NCBI GenBank assembly: GCA_021234155.1
Contig: JAJEKV010000497.1
Span: 41,519-105,518 of the forward strand
Origin: Isoetes taiwanensis
Taxonomy: Eukaryota; Streptophyta; Lycopodiopsida; Isoetales; Isoetaceae
DNA: 64,000 nt
Direction: 5' to 3'
The notes beneath the pieces were generated by a model, which was not told where the DNA came from, did not search any database, and worked only from the letters and a program-made list of their open reading frames with translations. Positions 1 to 12,900 of the stretch are shown here, piece by piece. The translations under genes were made by a program, and so were the position numbers. Within the stretch, counting starts at the first letter, position 1. Every line of letters starts with the position of its first letter.

Positions 1-3000
1 TGATTTTTATCGGGACTTGGATTGCTATGTATTGCCTCTTCTCGGTTATCCCTAAAAGTATAATTGTCAAAGTCATCGTACTCCTTCTTTTCTTCCATCA
101 GGGGGATGCGATATTTTATACATTTTTTTATTTCCAAAACCGCATAAATGCTCTCAGCTTATTACAATGAAGTAACTCACTGGTATCTAGAACCTTTGAG
201 TAGCTAAGCTCTCATTAGCGGTTATTCCAACACTGTTCCAACCATCCTCGGGATGTTTTTGAATGTGACGTTACCGTAATTTAAACTCTTTTCATCTCCC
301 CTTAGTTCCGACGTATCTAAGATAGTCAACTTCAACCATTGGGATAACTTGAATGCTTATCTCTGGTAAAGCATACCTAACCCAATATCTTCGTATATAA
401 GCATATCATTACGCTCATTCTTTAAACCTTGTCAAGCAATATTTCCCTCGCCATGTACGAATATTCTACTATCTTTTAATATGATATACATCTGAATATC
501 ACAATCGACGTCCTCGATAGGATCACCACTATAGTATTTGATACTACTAAATCCTTCCTACATCCAGGACCGCTACGTTATATGATATAGTAACATGTGT
601 GCACCAACCCTAAGTCTAGACTCCTATGTAACTTGTTGACATAGGCATCTAGCTATATTCATACTTGCGGCCAACTTATTTCCCCAACTTGGTTATCTAG
701 TACCATATACATGTTGTGGTTTCGACACCACTAACCTTACTTTGCCTTCGTCCTCAAGCTCCAGTTATAACTTCCACAGAGGCAAATGCCAACCTAAGTT
801 CCTTGTGGACATGTTTGACCTCTAGTATAAGAACTCTTATCTTCATTACTCAGATTCATATGGAATGTGAACTAAAAGTTCTAGTATATATCCTAGCTTC
901 TTTTAGTTATGTTTTACTATTAAATGCTCCTAGTACACATATATCAACGTAGAGTTACTCCTCGGGGTACATACACGATACCAAGCCCAGAGCACATCCT
1001 CCTTGGTGAGAAGTTCCTAGGGTACCTACCTTGTTCATACTCCAGACTTTGGTCTATTCAAAGTGTCCCTCCAAATTCTATATTTTGCAAACGTTGTTTA
1101 CAACAACGCCCAAGCTCCTCTTGGACTTAACATACCTTGCAGCTTTTAGATGATTGCGCCTGCTCCAACCAATTGTCGTCTTCTCTTGACCTTGTGTGGC
1201 GTACGTTCCACCCTAGTGTCCAATCTGTTACACGGCATCTTGATGTTCCCAGCAGACCTCCATTTCCTTAATTTATATCCTGCATAATCGTCATGCAATT
1301 GACCGGCGTCATTAAGCGTATCCAAGTGACTATGTCGTCATCTTAATCATGCACACGCTTGCATCATTATTGCACACCTCGGGAACATCAATCTCCTTAC
1401 GAAACGCAACGTATGCGTAATTTTATAATCCATAGCTTATGGATCGATATCCTCATACACCATGACCTTCAAGGTTCCATGGGCGGGTGATTTAATATAT
1501 TTATTTATTTATTTACTTATTTATTTATTTATTTATTCTCCGCCATTCCGCGAATCATAACTCTATTCAAGTAGCAATAGCTATAAAATGTTGGCCCGAC
1601 ATGCTATACCTTCACCACCATTGTCAAAACCTACACTTCTAAAGTGATCTTCCTTTCATAAACTGGGTACTTATAATCCAGTTTCCATCTTAGTATAGTA
1701 CCTCCTTAACATGGTCTATAGTAGATAATCATAAACCACTTCTCCATCAGATATATGGTGCTATCCAGTCTCCTTCTACATTGAATAGCAATCTAGATGC
1801 CGCATAATAAATCAATCCTCGTAATTATTAGGTCCAGTATTTCACTTAGATACCAAACATCGTCATACCAATTTTCTCGAGTATCCATCCAAAATAGGGA
1901 TATTTTAACACTCCTTATTCCCAACATTCAGCGCTTCTACTTCGAGTAAGAGCCCAGGACCTGCTCAGTCATCGCCATATAACAGGCTCAGCACAGACCA
2001 GGCATGCTTTCGATGCTTCCGCCGTAGACACCATGGTCACAACTGGTCTTCTGTGATATAGGACGTTTGCATAGCCATAGCATCACGGGATAGCGACGGT
2101 GTGGTACCAACCACGCCGAATGTATATGTCGGTGCACTGTGCCCTCAGAATATATACTTGGTTTGTATGTGTGATAAATTTACGAAAATAGCAATAAGAT
2201 AAATAAGTAATTCAAATGTAAGGATATCGGGACGTCTGGATATAAACATAGCCAATGAATTAATATGTGTCCTCATCTGAATGTAATCTATGCTAAAGAT
2301 AGAGAGTGGGAGTGTGGAAAGATTAAAGATAATCGAAAGGAGCGAGCTATTTAAACACATAATCAAATATAATAGAAGTAGATAAGTATGTATGTCTTAC
2401 ACAAACTTCGGAGGGAATAACGACACTTAGATTAGGTTATAACAAGGTTATGAATAATAAGTCATGAACAACGCCTGCATGCGTACTTAATATTAAAGTA
2501 CCGCATGTAAGACTCTCCGATACAAAGTATAATATATAGTCGTATTAAAGGATAAGTATAACCGTCAAAGACCTATTAAATCTCGAGGATAGGAACATAC
2601 GAGTTCTTAAAAACTGTAACAAAAATAGGGAAAACAAAATTTGCTACAAAATTAAAGTAGGGATGGCTGTAATGAAATGAATTACAAAGTGAAGGGAATA
2701 TAATACACCTACACACACAAGTTAATATCCTTAGAATGACTTTCTACTAAACGGTGCGAGGTTAATAACTCGTATTATAATATAACAACAAATAGCGATT
2801 CTTTATATCTATACCTATCTTTAATATATAATCGAGTTACTGTATGTATAGAAGGAACAATTTCTAAAATAGATAGACGTGAACTCGCCACCATTTAATG
2901 AAACAGTTGAGACTGTTCACTTTTGGATGGGGTCCTAACCGATGATCATGTGCGATCTATGCCTCTACCTCTTATATCCCAAAGTTTATAAATTGCACAT

Positions 3001-3158
3001 TACAAGTCATTTCAAACTTGATCACTTTGAACATGACAACGCCTCAGGTGACTTATAATCTCACGCCATCTCTTTAAGGAGGGGAGACTTCCTTCCAATG
3101 TATGATGTGTGCCCCGCAACAAGAGTAGTCTTGATGCCGAGGACAAAGATCATTTTTA
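1..3158. other. Degraded retroelement interior, no readable gene
   Basis: AT-rich sequence with no open frame longer than about 80 codons and no family motif that I could read in either strand. Because it ends directly at a polypurine tract and a long terminal repeat, the part next to 3158 is probably the 3' end of the element's internal region. One frame just before the tract reads DAEDKDHF followed by a stop, which is the place where Ty3/gypsy polyproteins usually end. No integrase, RT or chromodomain motif was found, so this is inference from position. Confidence 0.3.
1499..1538. repeat. (TTTA)n microsatellite
   Basis: About ten units of a TTTA tetranucleotide with one interruption (ttac). 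Directly visible. Confidence 0.9.
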
Positions 3159-3170
3159 AGGTGGGGAGAA
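3159..3170 (+). other. Polypurine tract
   Basis: The purine-rich run aggtggggagaa immediately precedes the TGTGACG start of the LTR. This is the expected primer site for plus-strand DNA synthesis and shows that the LTR to its right is a 3' LTR of a plus-strand element. Confidence 0.6.
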
Positions 3171-4781
3171 TGTGACGTTCCACATATTTATCGATATTTA
3201 AGTATAAATACGCGGACACGCCACTATGAATAATTAATGGCACATTAATTATTCATAAGCTAAGGTTAGCTATGTTAATAATTAAATTATAAAGGTGGAA
3301 ACCTAACCAAAACCCTAATTCGAATTTAGGGCTTATCCTAATATTAAAAGGGCTAAAATACCAAATTAGTTAATTATTGACATGCCACCGCCCAAATCGA
3401 TTGGCAAAGGTAGGGTTTCCATTTTGGACACCCAAATTAGGGCTTTTGTGCCCCAATTGAATTGGGAGCAATTGGGGATGGAGGAGGAGGAGCAAAGCCT
3501 GGGCACCCCTTGAAAGAAATCGAGATGGAGCCATCCCAAGCCCGATTCGCCCGGTTAGTCCTGTTAGCTTAGCCGCGTGTTATTTGTAGGGTAGCCCTGT
3601 TGGGCACTTGTTGTGTGTATTTCTTCTATTTCTACGTGTTCTCTATGTTTATTTTGTAGGAACTAACCCTTGATTGCAAAGGTGAGTTCTCCTTATCTCT
3701 CGATTACAGACTTGCTCTTAAATGATGGATTGATAGTTCTTTTGCATAGTATTACTCTTGAAATGGGGAATTAGGGGGTAGAGACCTCGAACCATGTTTA
3801 TTAGTATGCTCCTAGGTAGATCCCTCAGATTTCCCATTATATGGCACGACTGCAACAAGAGCCCACCGAGTCGTGGATGCTATGGAGTGACTTAGCACCA
3901 AACAAGGGACACAGTGGGAAGTGGGGTGGGGTCTTAACCTAACATAAAAGGCTCCCGAGACTCCCTACAGTGGACTAGGCCTAATAGCCCAGAGCCCGCT
4001 GAGCTAGGGCGCGATCCGGGCGGGTATGGGTCCGACACTCCCAGGTGTAGTTGGTGTGACCCGCATGGGGCACCTTGCACTTTGAGTAGATTTAGGGCGC
4101 AGTAAATTAGAATGCGGATGCGGGGTCGCCGATGCGGCCACGTATTCTCTAGTCCACCCATGGAACCACTGCGGATCTTGGAGGGGACGGCTCCCCGACC
4201 TGCCTCATCTGGACGGACTTCATGAACCCCCGTGAGTAGGCTCGAAGGGTGATACCTTGAGTCCGCGTATCAGGGGAAGGCTATAGTGACGCCATGGCGT
4301 GATTGGACTCATCCGCAAAGTGTGCATGTGAGGGGCGGATGGAGTGGACAACCCTAGCCGATGTTCTATGCCAAATTCAACGCCGAGGTTATACCTGCCG
4401 TCTGGCGATCTCTTGAGGCCGAGCCGCCCATCCATCCTCATCTGAGTCTGGAGCAGGGGTAGAACCCGGGGTTTGGGGGTGTTTTCTTAGGTTTAGATGC
4501 ATATTCTTTGTCGTTGGTACTTGATGGATGTGCCACCCTTCGTGGTGGTTATTTATATATGATTTATGATGTGTGCTAACATGTATTCACGCCTCGGACG
4601 TAGGAGCCCCATTGAAGGCGTGGGCGAATGACCCTTCAAATTGATGTCCTTCTTCGGGCATCATATTATAGATGGCCCGAAATAGACGGAGGGGCCTCGC
4701 TCATGGCGAAGTTGGTCGCCATGGAGGGAAAGTCCCCGTATGTATACGTCCGAGGGTCGTATATGTTCAGGGAGCGTCACA
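3171..4781 (+). mobile_element. 3' LTR of a Ty3/gypsy-like retrotransposon (1.6 kb)
   Basis: Starts TGTGACGTTCC and ends GGGAGCGTCACA; the two ends are inverted copies with one mismatch and carry the canonical TG...CA termini. A polypurine tract lies directly upstream. A TATA-like element (agtataaatac) sits about 30 bp inside the left end. The right half is GC-rich. No primer-binding site follows position 4781, which agrees with a 3' rather than a 5' LTR. The 5' LTR is not in the window, so the length and the target-site duplication cannot be checked internally. The TGTGACG start directly after a purine tract is typical of plant chromovirus-type elements, but no coding domain confirms the superfamily. 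Confidence 0.7.
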
Positions 4782-5529
4782 TTGTGATCTTTCTTTGTCC
4801 TTATATGTACGCATCTATTTGCATGTACACCCCAACGTGATAACCACCGAGCTTGCTTGTCCTTTCTTGCAGCTTTTCGGGCATTGGGAGAAAACCTCTA
4901 AAGCCGTAGGGATCATGCATATCCTAATACACAATTTTTTTCAGGGTGCAGTATTTTGCTTAAAGGGAACTTCAACATCCCGAAATATCTCGATTTTTGA
5001 ATTTCAATAGAGATTTTATATAAGTAATTCATGTTTGTCATATTGTCTTCAACTCGCCAATTTGCATTATAATGGCACAGTTTAGATTGATCCTATAATG
5101 GAACATTAACAAGTTCGAAAGAACATAAAGAGCGAAGAGGCACAGAATGCAGACCACATTGTTGAGAAGCATCCTCCTATTGCTAGATAAGAAAAAGGAG
5201 CATGCATGTTGTGATTTTCTTGCTAACAATGTTATATTAAAAGAGTTCCTTTTACTGCTAATTAATTGGATTAGAACAAGTTTTTACAAGTGGGACATTA
5301 ACTTTTGGTGTACCTCAACTTATGCAATGATCTTTGGTCTTCTTTCAAGAATCTAGTGAACTGATGGAAGCCACATCTTTTGCAGGTCTCTAGTTTTCAA
5401 TATGTTCCTTACCATGCTGCCTCATGATATGTTGTATGCTTTGTTATGCTCAACAAATTCTACCTCTATTTACTCTTAGTTTCATAACTCTATAGCTACA
5501 ACCATGTCCCCAATGGATTTGCAATGCAT
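4782..5529. other. No gene seen
   Basis: AT-rich spacer between the LTR and the subtilase remnant. The short open frames here show no recognisable family and no repeat structure. Confidence 0.5.
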
Positions 5530-6660
5530 ATAAAAGTTGAGCATTCCTTGCAAAGCTTATAACAAAGTCCCAAATCTTTCAATAGAAAAATTGTGGGTGC
5601 CCATCATTTTGTAGTGGCCGCCATAGCCGGCGGTAACCTGAATGCCTATTCAGACTATGATTGTCCCTTTGATGGAGATGGACATGGAACGTAAGCCCCC
5701 TTTGTTTTTCAAATATTCAAAACTGAAGCTTTTGATACCATAACAATTCTCATGTTTTACCTTAGGACATCTTTGCCTCAATAGCAATGTGAGACAATCA
5801 TGGTGTTCTTGTTATCTTTGGATGGCTTCTTTTTATGGAAATGCGCAGTGGCATGGCTCCTCGTGCTCGATCTCTTATTCTTCTTCTGAATATAGTTACT
5901 CTCTTTTCTTGTTTAGATTAGTATATCTATTAATGTACTTCTTACTTTTCCTCTTCTAACACATAGTTTCAGACTGGTCATCTATATTCTATAAGGGCTT
6001 TGGCGAGACAATTTTGGTGGACACGGTGCGGTGTTGTAGCAGCTATTGATAAGGTAGATATCTTTCACATTAGTCTCTAACTTTAGTTCAACTCAATTTA
6101 AAATCTCATCTCTCTTTTCTTTGAACCTAGATTTATTCAGATCATCTCTAGGATCTAATCCTTATTAAGGAACAAATCTCTGACTTTCATTGGCAGCAGT
6201 GCAACAATTTTTGGACGTGTTTGATCTTGCACTCCTTTCAACAGTAAAGGCAGGTGTTTCTGTTGTGCAAGCTGCTGGTAACGGTCGCCTACATCCAAGA
6301 ACTATTGTCTCCTTCAGTCCCTAGATTACATCAGTGGGTGCAGGTATTGACGACATAAGCTATCCAAAACATATTCAACTTGGAAATGGGGCAAAGTTCC
6401 TTGAAGTTGGGCTCTCACGTGAGTGCTTATAATTACTTGATTGCTTAGAAGAATAATTCATGAGTTGGCATCGTTTAAACAGTTGCTACCTCTGATAGTC
6501 AAATGTAAAATGTACCAGTTAATGCTAACTAAAGATGCGGTGGGCAACAAGTCTGATTACTTCTTCAGTCCAAATGATTGCCAAGATCTCAACCTTTTTA
6601 ACAAAAATTTGGTCGAAAGAAATTTGATCTATATATGTAGAGTGAAAAATGAGAATTGCC
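5530..6660 (+). pseudogene. Subtilisin-like serine protease (SBT2 type), pseudogene
   Basis: Several pieces in exon order match plant subtilases. FNRKIVGAHHF leads to GDGHGT, the edge of the catalytic histidine block, which stops at a gtaagc donor (5581-5689). SGMAPRAR follows near 5850, then VVAAIDK before a gtagat donor (about 6030-6054). The exon at about 6200-6418 contains GVSVVQAAGNG, the SFSP-ITSVGAG block and a gtgagt donor. A segment at 6505-6645 resembles the protease-associated region (SPNDCQDLNLFNK). Functional subtilases are secreted proteases of about 750-850 residues; the Asp block, the asparagine exon and the catalytic serine exon were not found. Damage includes TAG at 6322-6324 where SFSPW is expected, plus single-base shifts near 5850 and 6000. 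The match to SBT2 rather than other subtilases rests on the DGDGHG and VVQAAGNG wording and is from memory. Confidence 0.75.
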
Positions 6661-8199
6661 TTTCACCTTGAGATGGGTTCTTTAGGACATCCAATCAAAT
6701 TGGATTGATGCAGAGAAGATTAGTATCAGTTTTCTGCAAAGATGATGTGCATAGATCGAACTCTAATATGGAGATACTATCTTTGTGCCATCGGAGGTTT
6801 TTGAGAGGGTCATAATAGGTTATGTGCAGGATTCTGTCCCCAAGTTGTGATATAAGATAAACGGCATTTTAGAATTCTTTGGTGCTTTTTCAACTTCAAC
6901 CGTTGGGCATTAGCTTATTTGCTGCAGATAATAATGTTGGATTGTAAGCCTCTTGATTAGATAAGAAGTTTTTTCCTCCAAAGATCGGCTCCACCAAAAT
7001 CTATTTCATTTTGATGATAAGAGTACATAATATATTCTTGACAGGATTTTCTATGGTGAATGGAATGGTTTTAGCTAACTCTATACGAGGGATGTGCTAC
7101 TCGACCATAGGACTACCAAAAAAAGATGAACTTTATTAAGTTTGCCCTTGCCTTTTCTTTTTTACACTTTGCATTTCCTTCCAAGCATCATGCTGATTAT
7201 TCTCAGATGGCTGAACATTGTTTTAATTTATATAGCAAAATAAATTCTATCTTCCGATGTTTTGATGGTTTTATAAGGAATTTTTGAATGTTAAACGTTC
7301 TCAACAAGAAATCTTACAAATACATTTCCTACTTTAGGTGAGAGTCCACTAAATAAATTTGTTTTTGTCATCTTTTACTTGGTGATAGAAGTGTCAAGGA
7401 TGAGATATTTGAGTTTTCGGTAGATAGATGAGCCAATAGCATTACGTTTCTCGCAATATCTTGGGGGATATTATAAGATTCTGCGATTGATTGGGTGTCT
7501 TTCATACATACAATAAAGGATACCCAACTTCCTTTATGGATTTCCTTTATGGAGCTCTACAATACATTTGTTGTATGTGCAGCTTAACAATATGTTAAAA
7601 AACACTTGTGTACTCACTATATAAAGCACCTGTTGTCCTTTTGTGAGCATTCTATTTTCTACAATGCAAACCTCATTAGTGCCAAGCTTGCTTACTCTTT
7701 AATTCGTTCGATTCTTTTATTTAATGGTCCTGTTTTGATACGATATTCCTTGATATATCTCAATAGAGAACAGAATCAATGTTTCAATGTGCTTAGTCAT
7801 AGGTAAAGAAAATTTCACTTCGCATGGTCTTTCGGAGATCCCCGCGATGGGGAGGGCACATGGCAGAAATCTTCTTGTTCCAGTTTCTCCTTGGGATTTG
7901 GGTGTTGGATTTTTTTGTTGCTCATATATTTTGATTCGGCTTTTACTTTGGAGCATCTTATCTTTTGACCTGGATACAACATTCGTATATTAATACATAT
8001 TCTCTTAGAATGCTGCCGAAATTTAAATTACTACGAATTAAAATATCAGCACAAACCCATCTATCTAGCCTTTAGTTAAGCATAGTTCTTTGACATTGCT
8101 AGCCAAGAACCTCATAATCAAACAAGTACTAATATGCTTGTATGGTACATATTTATGTTTGGGTGAGATATTGCTTCGGGTACTAGTAGGCACGGCCAC
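6661..8199. other. No gene seen
   Basis: AT-rich stretch after the subtilase remnant. I looked for the catalytic GTSMAAPH block and did not find it. Short open frames near 7606-7990 show no family resemblance. Confidence 0.5.
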
Positions 8200-9780
8200 A
8201 TGTAACATTTTTTACCCCTCTCCATATACGTTTCCCGTAGGGGAGAGGAGGGGGCCTCCAAAAATAAGAGAGGGCCTCCAAAAATGTGACGGAAATGGTA
8301 AGGAAGGAAGGAAGGAAGGAAGGTATTTTTATCGTCCACGGAGACCAAAATCTGGCCTATGGGACCCAATACAAAAGCGCTTGAAGCGGATTTACCAGAT
8401 TAAAACCCCCTTAGAAGGGTTTTCGGAAAAAAACCGTGTAAGAATCGGCCTGGCCGACAAACTACATTTCAATATATGAAATGCAAAAACACACAAATAT
8501 ATACACTCATGCCTGCTTGCCGTAGTGCGATCGTGTCGGCGACCGGTAAAAGGGGGCAAAGGTGAGCTCGCAGATCGGTATACCTCTGAATGTCGACGCA
8601 GCCGCGTCTTGGCGTGTTCATCGGCAAATGGGGGCAAGTCCTACCGCATCAAGGAGCGATCCGCCCTGACCGATCACCGCCGGGCAACTCGAAAGTGTGA
8701 GACTCATCCTCACGGCACCCATTTGACGTATGACCGACAGAGCTCGTCTCCGGCGGGCTCCCAATCCATCCCGCCTGGCGCGAAGATGGTGGGCACCCGT
8801 AATAATGGGAGGCAATGAGTCCGCACTTTTTCGTGGGCAGCCGGGAACGCTGTGTAGAGGCCAAGGCCCCTGCTAACACGGGTTGATGTGCTCCTTGTAA
8901 TGGGCCGCTTTTGACCGCCTAGAGCCGGGTCCTGAGCTTGCCAAGGAAGCAAGCGCCCGTACTTCAGTTGCCACGACGGCCTCAGGTTCACTGCGACGCA
9001 CCTGCTCCCAAGACGCTCCATCCGGGCGTAACCACCGATCTCTCTTACCCTCCAGCGGGCCCCGAGCGACTGGGGGCCATTGCCCACGGTAAGCCGGAAT
9101 GCGGGGGCCGTAGCATCATCCATATTAACCACTTTAGAAATGAAGCGATGTGTGCATCAAAAATTTGCCCGTGAATGGCGACAAGAATCCGGTTTCGCAG
9201 CAAAATTTGATAGGGGAGTGGGGTTTTACCCCAAGTGCGGGTGCCAAAAATGCCTTACGCACTTTCCAAGTCATTCCAGTTACCCAAAGGCAATAGGGCC
9301 CCAAACCTGGAGCCTAATCTGAGAAGAATAGATGTGGCCGATGGCCCCAATCATAGAGCTCTGTCGGGTATTTGTTGTTGTTCTGCGATGGCATAAACCC
9401 CTCCCCCCCCTTTGTCACCACTTAGCGGATGGGCCTCCCAACGTAGAGGAGGGAGGGGAACTCCACCCCAGGTACTCAGAGGTGGGCGGGAGGGGGCTAA
9501 AAGAAAGGGTGCAAAATGTGACCTCCACGTTAAAGTGGGGGCCTCCACCCACTAAATTTCAAAAAGGGGGGGAAGAAGAAGAAGAAGAAGAGATTTTAAC
9601 GTCACGCCACAAGCCCCATCTCGGACACGCGACACTTTCTGACACCTGACGGATGGTCCGCCCCCACTTTACATTCTTTGAAGTGGGTCCTTCCCCCACC
9701 AACTTTACATTGTACGGCCACTTTTACTAACGAGGGGCGTTAACCCGGGTGGCATGGCGGTTTAACGTCTTACCACGGGA
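8200..9780. other. GC-rich island of unknown origin with a 140-codon minus-strand frame
   Basis: Base composition changes sharply from AT-rich flanks to GC-rich sequence with runs such as cctcccccccc and gaggggggc. The longest open frame is on the minus strand (9132 to 8710, 140 codons, rich in Arg, Gly and Pro). It contains IGGYARMERLGS and NLRPSWQLKYGRLLPW. I do not recognise it. It could be an untranslated part of a GC-rich retroelement or a stretch copied from a structural RNA region; I could not place it in rRNA by eye. A second block (9400-9720) is C- and G-homopolymer-rich and non-coding. Confidence 0.35.
8300..8323. repeat. (GGAA)n microsatellite
   Basis: Six GGAA units. A shorter version with similar flanks occurs in inverted orientation at about 13880-13910, on the other side of the RRP46-like gene. 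Confidence 0.85.
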
Positions 9781-9954
9781 CCAGTGGTAAAAAAAAGGTC
9801 ATATGCGCGATTCTAATTAATGGTGCTAAATCTTGCTTTTAAGCACGTACAACCGTTAACAAGTAAAATCCCTCCAACCCTGCTAGTTTGGATGTCTTAC
9901 CTATTTGTATTGTTAGAGCTCAAATCCTAAGCTTGCACAAGAGTTTCAACTGCA

Positions 9955-12900
9955 ATGATGGAGTCAAGGTCCGATTCTCGCACCTCTAACCAGCTCCGAC
10001 CATTTGCTTGCTCTCGCAAACTTCTCAATCGTGCGCATGGCTCCGCTCGCTGGTCTCAAAGGTACCTCTTTACTTTCTTATCTAGCTGCGTTTGCTTTTC
10101 TCCAAGCTAATATGCAATCATGCGGCAGACAACACCATTGTGCTGGTGGCGGTCTATGGGCCGAGTTCCGTGTCCGGAAGAGAGAACCCAGAAAGAGCCA
10201 CTTTGGAGGTCATATGGAAGTCAAAACTGGCGTTGCAGGTATTATATTCGAGCAGCTTTTTTCTTCTTTTTTCGAGATGTTATCACTGGACCTTTCATTG
10301 AGGGGTTCTTTTTAGTCTCTCTGACTGCAACTAGGAAAGTGGCCGTGCACAGGTCTTGGTGTCCTGCTATAGATTATTAACAGCAGATGCTGTGATATTT
10401 TAGACTAAATCTAAGCCAAATTACATGATTACCAGCTACTTATCTATTGCTGTTTCTCTATTTAACTTGACCATTTCAAAGGAGCTTTTGCCTGAAGACC
10501 TTAAGTAAGAAAGCTCACATGTTCTGAATGGGCGTCACTCACATTATATATTCAAAATGATGTTCTTTATGGCCACCATCCATAATATTGTACGTATGTC
10601 ATGAAAGAAGAAGGCTTATTATACTTTATTGGTTAAAATGGCCATATATAGGCTCTTTGGAGTGTTTGTTGAGGTATACTCTTAATGGAACGAGCGTACT
10701 CCTAGTAAATGAGCTTTGGAGTGCTTGGAGCTACAAATAAAGGCAATAGAATGTCACATCATACATGATGATCTGCGGCCCCTAGTGCGTCTAATCACAA
10801 GGTTTTATTCTCATGTATTGTCTCACACATAATCGCACTACTTCCATGAATTCTGAAGTTACCACTGTGTTGAGTCTTCTTCTTTCTGTTGCAGAATGTG
10901 GGTTCAAGATATGACATTTGTATAGTGGCATTGGTTATTTTTCATTCAGCCTCAAGCTAAAATCAAAAAGATGATTTTTGGAAGAACTGCTTTGAGGCAT
11001 GCTCTAGAAGCTGTTCTGCAGTTTCTTTATGCATTCTGCAGTCTTTCTCATTGACATGGATTTGTATGGTTGATTTCTTATTTTTGTGATGGAATGCAAA
11101 TAGGGGCATTAGAGAGAGAGGCTGAGCGATTGTTTGCGACAAACACTCGAATGTGTCATACTCTTGGCTTTGCATCCAAATACTGGCATCTCAGTCATAG
11201 TTCAGGTGTGATATATTATGAACATGTCATTATCATGAGGATGGAACATAAATGAGAATATATTCGTATCTGTTACATATTACGTTTAAGTAGCAAAGAG
11301 ACTGTAGATCTCAGAAGGGGAGTGGAATTAAACTAAGCTAAGCAATCTAATTAAGTTGTTGTGTAGCTATTCTGATGAGATGACATAACTGATGATATGA
11401 TATGATAGAGAAACTGCTCCCAGATGTAGCTTTATTTTGTTACTTTTAGGAAAACTGCTCCAGACTTCTTCTCAGAATCCTGGTTCATCTTAAGCTGCCC
11501 CTACTATTAACGAAGGAGTAACATAGCAAAAAATTATGACTCTATTGAAAGATGTGTTTTCTTTTTGAGATTACACTGAGAGGTGCACTTAGTCGTTTCA
11601 TTATTCCTTTATCTTTCCTTCTAATTGTATCATTATATCTCCACCCATTCTACATCAGATTGTGCTTACTAGAATGAGTGGAGCTTTCTAAGATTATTCT
11701 TGCTAGTGGGCAGGTTGATTTTATCCTAATAATGAAGGCCAAATTTAATAGGCAATATGAGATGCCATGCTGGAAGTGCCAACCCCAACATTAGTGTTAT
11801 GTCACTTAAGGTTTTAGGACTATACTGTTGTTGTTCCATAATCCTGTTTCCCTTCCAGTTTACTATCTGACAGCATTAGGTCTCTGGTTATTTGTCATCT
11901 ACCACTTGGTTTTAGTGTCCAATAATTAAAGAACTTTGTAATTTCTAAGTTTTTGTGTATTTTTTGAAATTTAGGAAACACCTGCATTATCTATCTATAC
12001 TTTTTAATTTTTCCAAGTATCGTAAGATTCTCCTTGTTATGGTGCCTGTGCTTTTCAAAGACCTGTGCATCTAAAAAGTTATTAACTGGAATATCTGATT
12101 TTGTTTGTTTTTACAACTGCGTTGCTGAACATAAAGTGGATTGCAGGTTATCAATGATGATGGGGCTGTATCCGCCAATGTGTTTACAGTATAAATTGAT
12201 TTTTCTTGCTAACATTATATTGAAACTGATTTCCATGATGGTGAATTGACAGATATTGCCATGTGCAATTAATGCAGCATGTGCAGCGTTAGTCGATGCA
12301 GGAGTGCCCCCTCGCCAGTTAGTTTGTACATACAATTCTTTGATTCATTTCTTTCTGTGATTTTTTTTTTTTTTTCCCTTATAACGTAATTTGTTTTTTC
12401 AATCGGCTGTTGCCTGTGCTGTGAGCAGAACTGGGGAGATCTATCTTGACCCTACAAAGATGGAAGAGCAAGTATGTATCTCTGTTTTGCCTGTCTGAAG
12501 CAGTGTTCATATGCATGGCCCTGCTCACATCTAAACTTTTCTGTGGGGTTATGCTTGCATGTGATAACAAAATGGCAAGATATGAAAAGAAAGGTTGATC
12601 TACATTGCATTGATTGTGAAATCAGAATATATCATCATTGGCGATTGTGATGTGTCCCAACAATTATTAGCTGATTCTACTATTTATGATGCCAAGATGG
12701 AATTTACCACATTATGTCTATAAAAAACCAAACCAAAAAAATTTTGATAAAGTCCACGATTACTGAATAGTCGGCAGTTATAATGGGCACCCCCTCAGAG
12801 CCCGTCAAAATTTATTGCTTTATATATAATGTGGCTGCAATGCGGTTTGACCGTATGCAATGAGCTGCATCTCGGTCGTCTTATTTGCAAGACAACTTTT

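Noticed and set aside
716-1130. Two overlapping short plus-strand frames near the left edge
   Set aside because: No family resemblance, no splice or promoter context, and located in decayed retroelement interior.
4782-4840. Primer-binding site after the LTR
   Set aside because: The sequence following 4781 does not resemble the usual initiator-Met tRNA complement (TGGTATCAGAGC), consistent with a 3' LTR.
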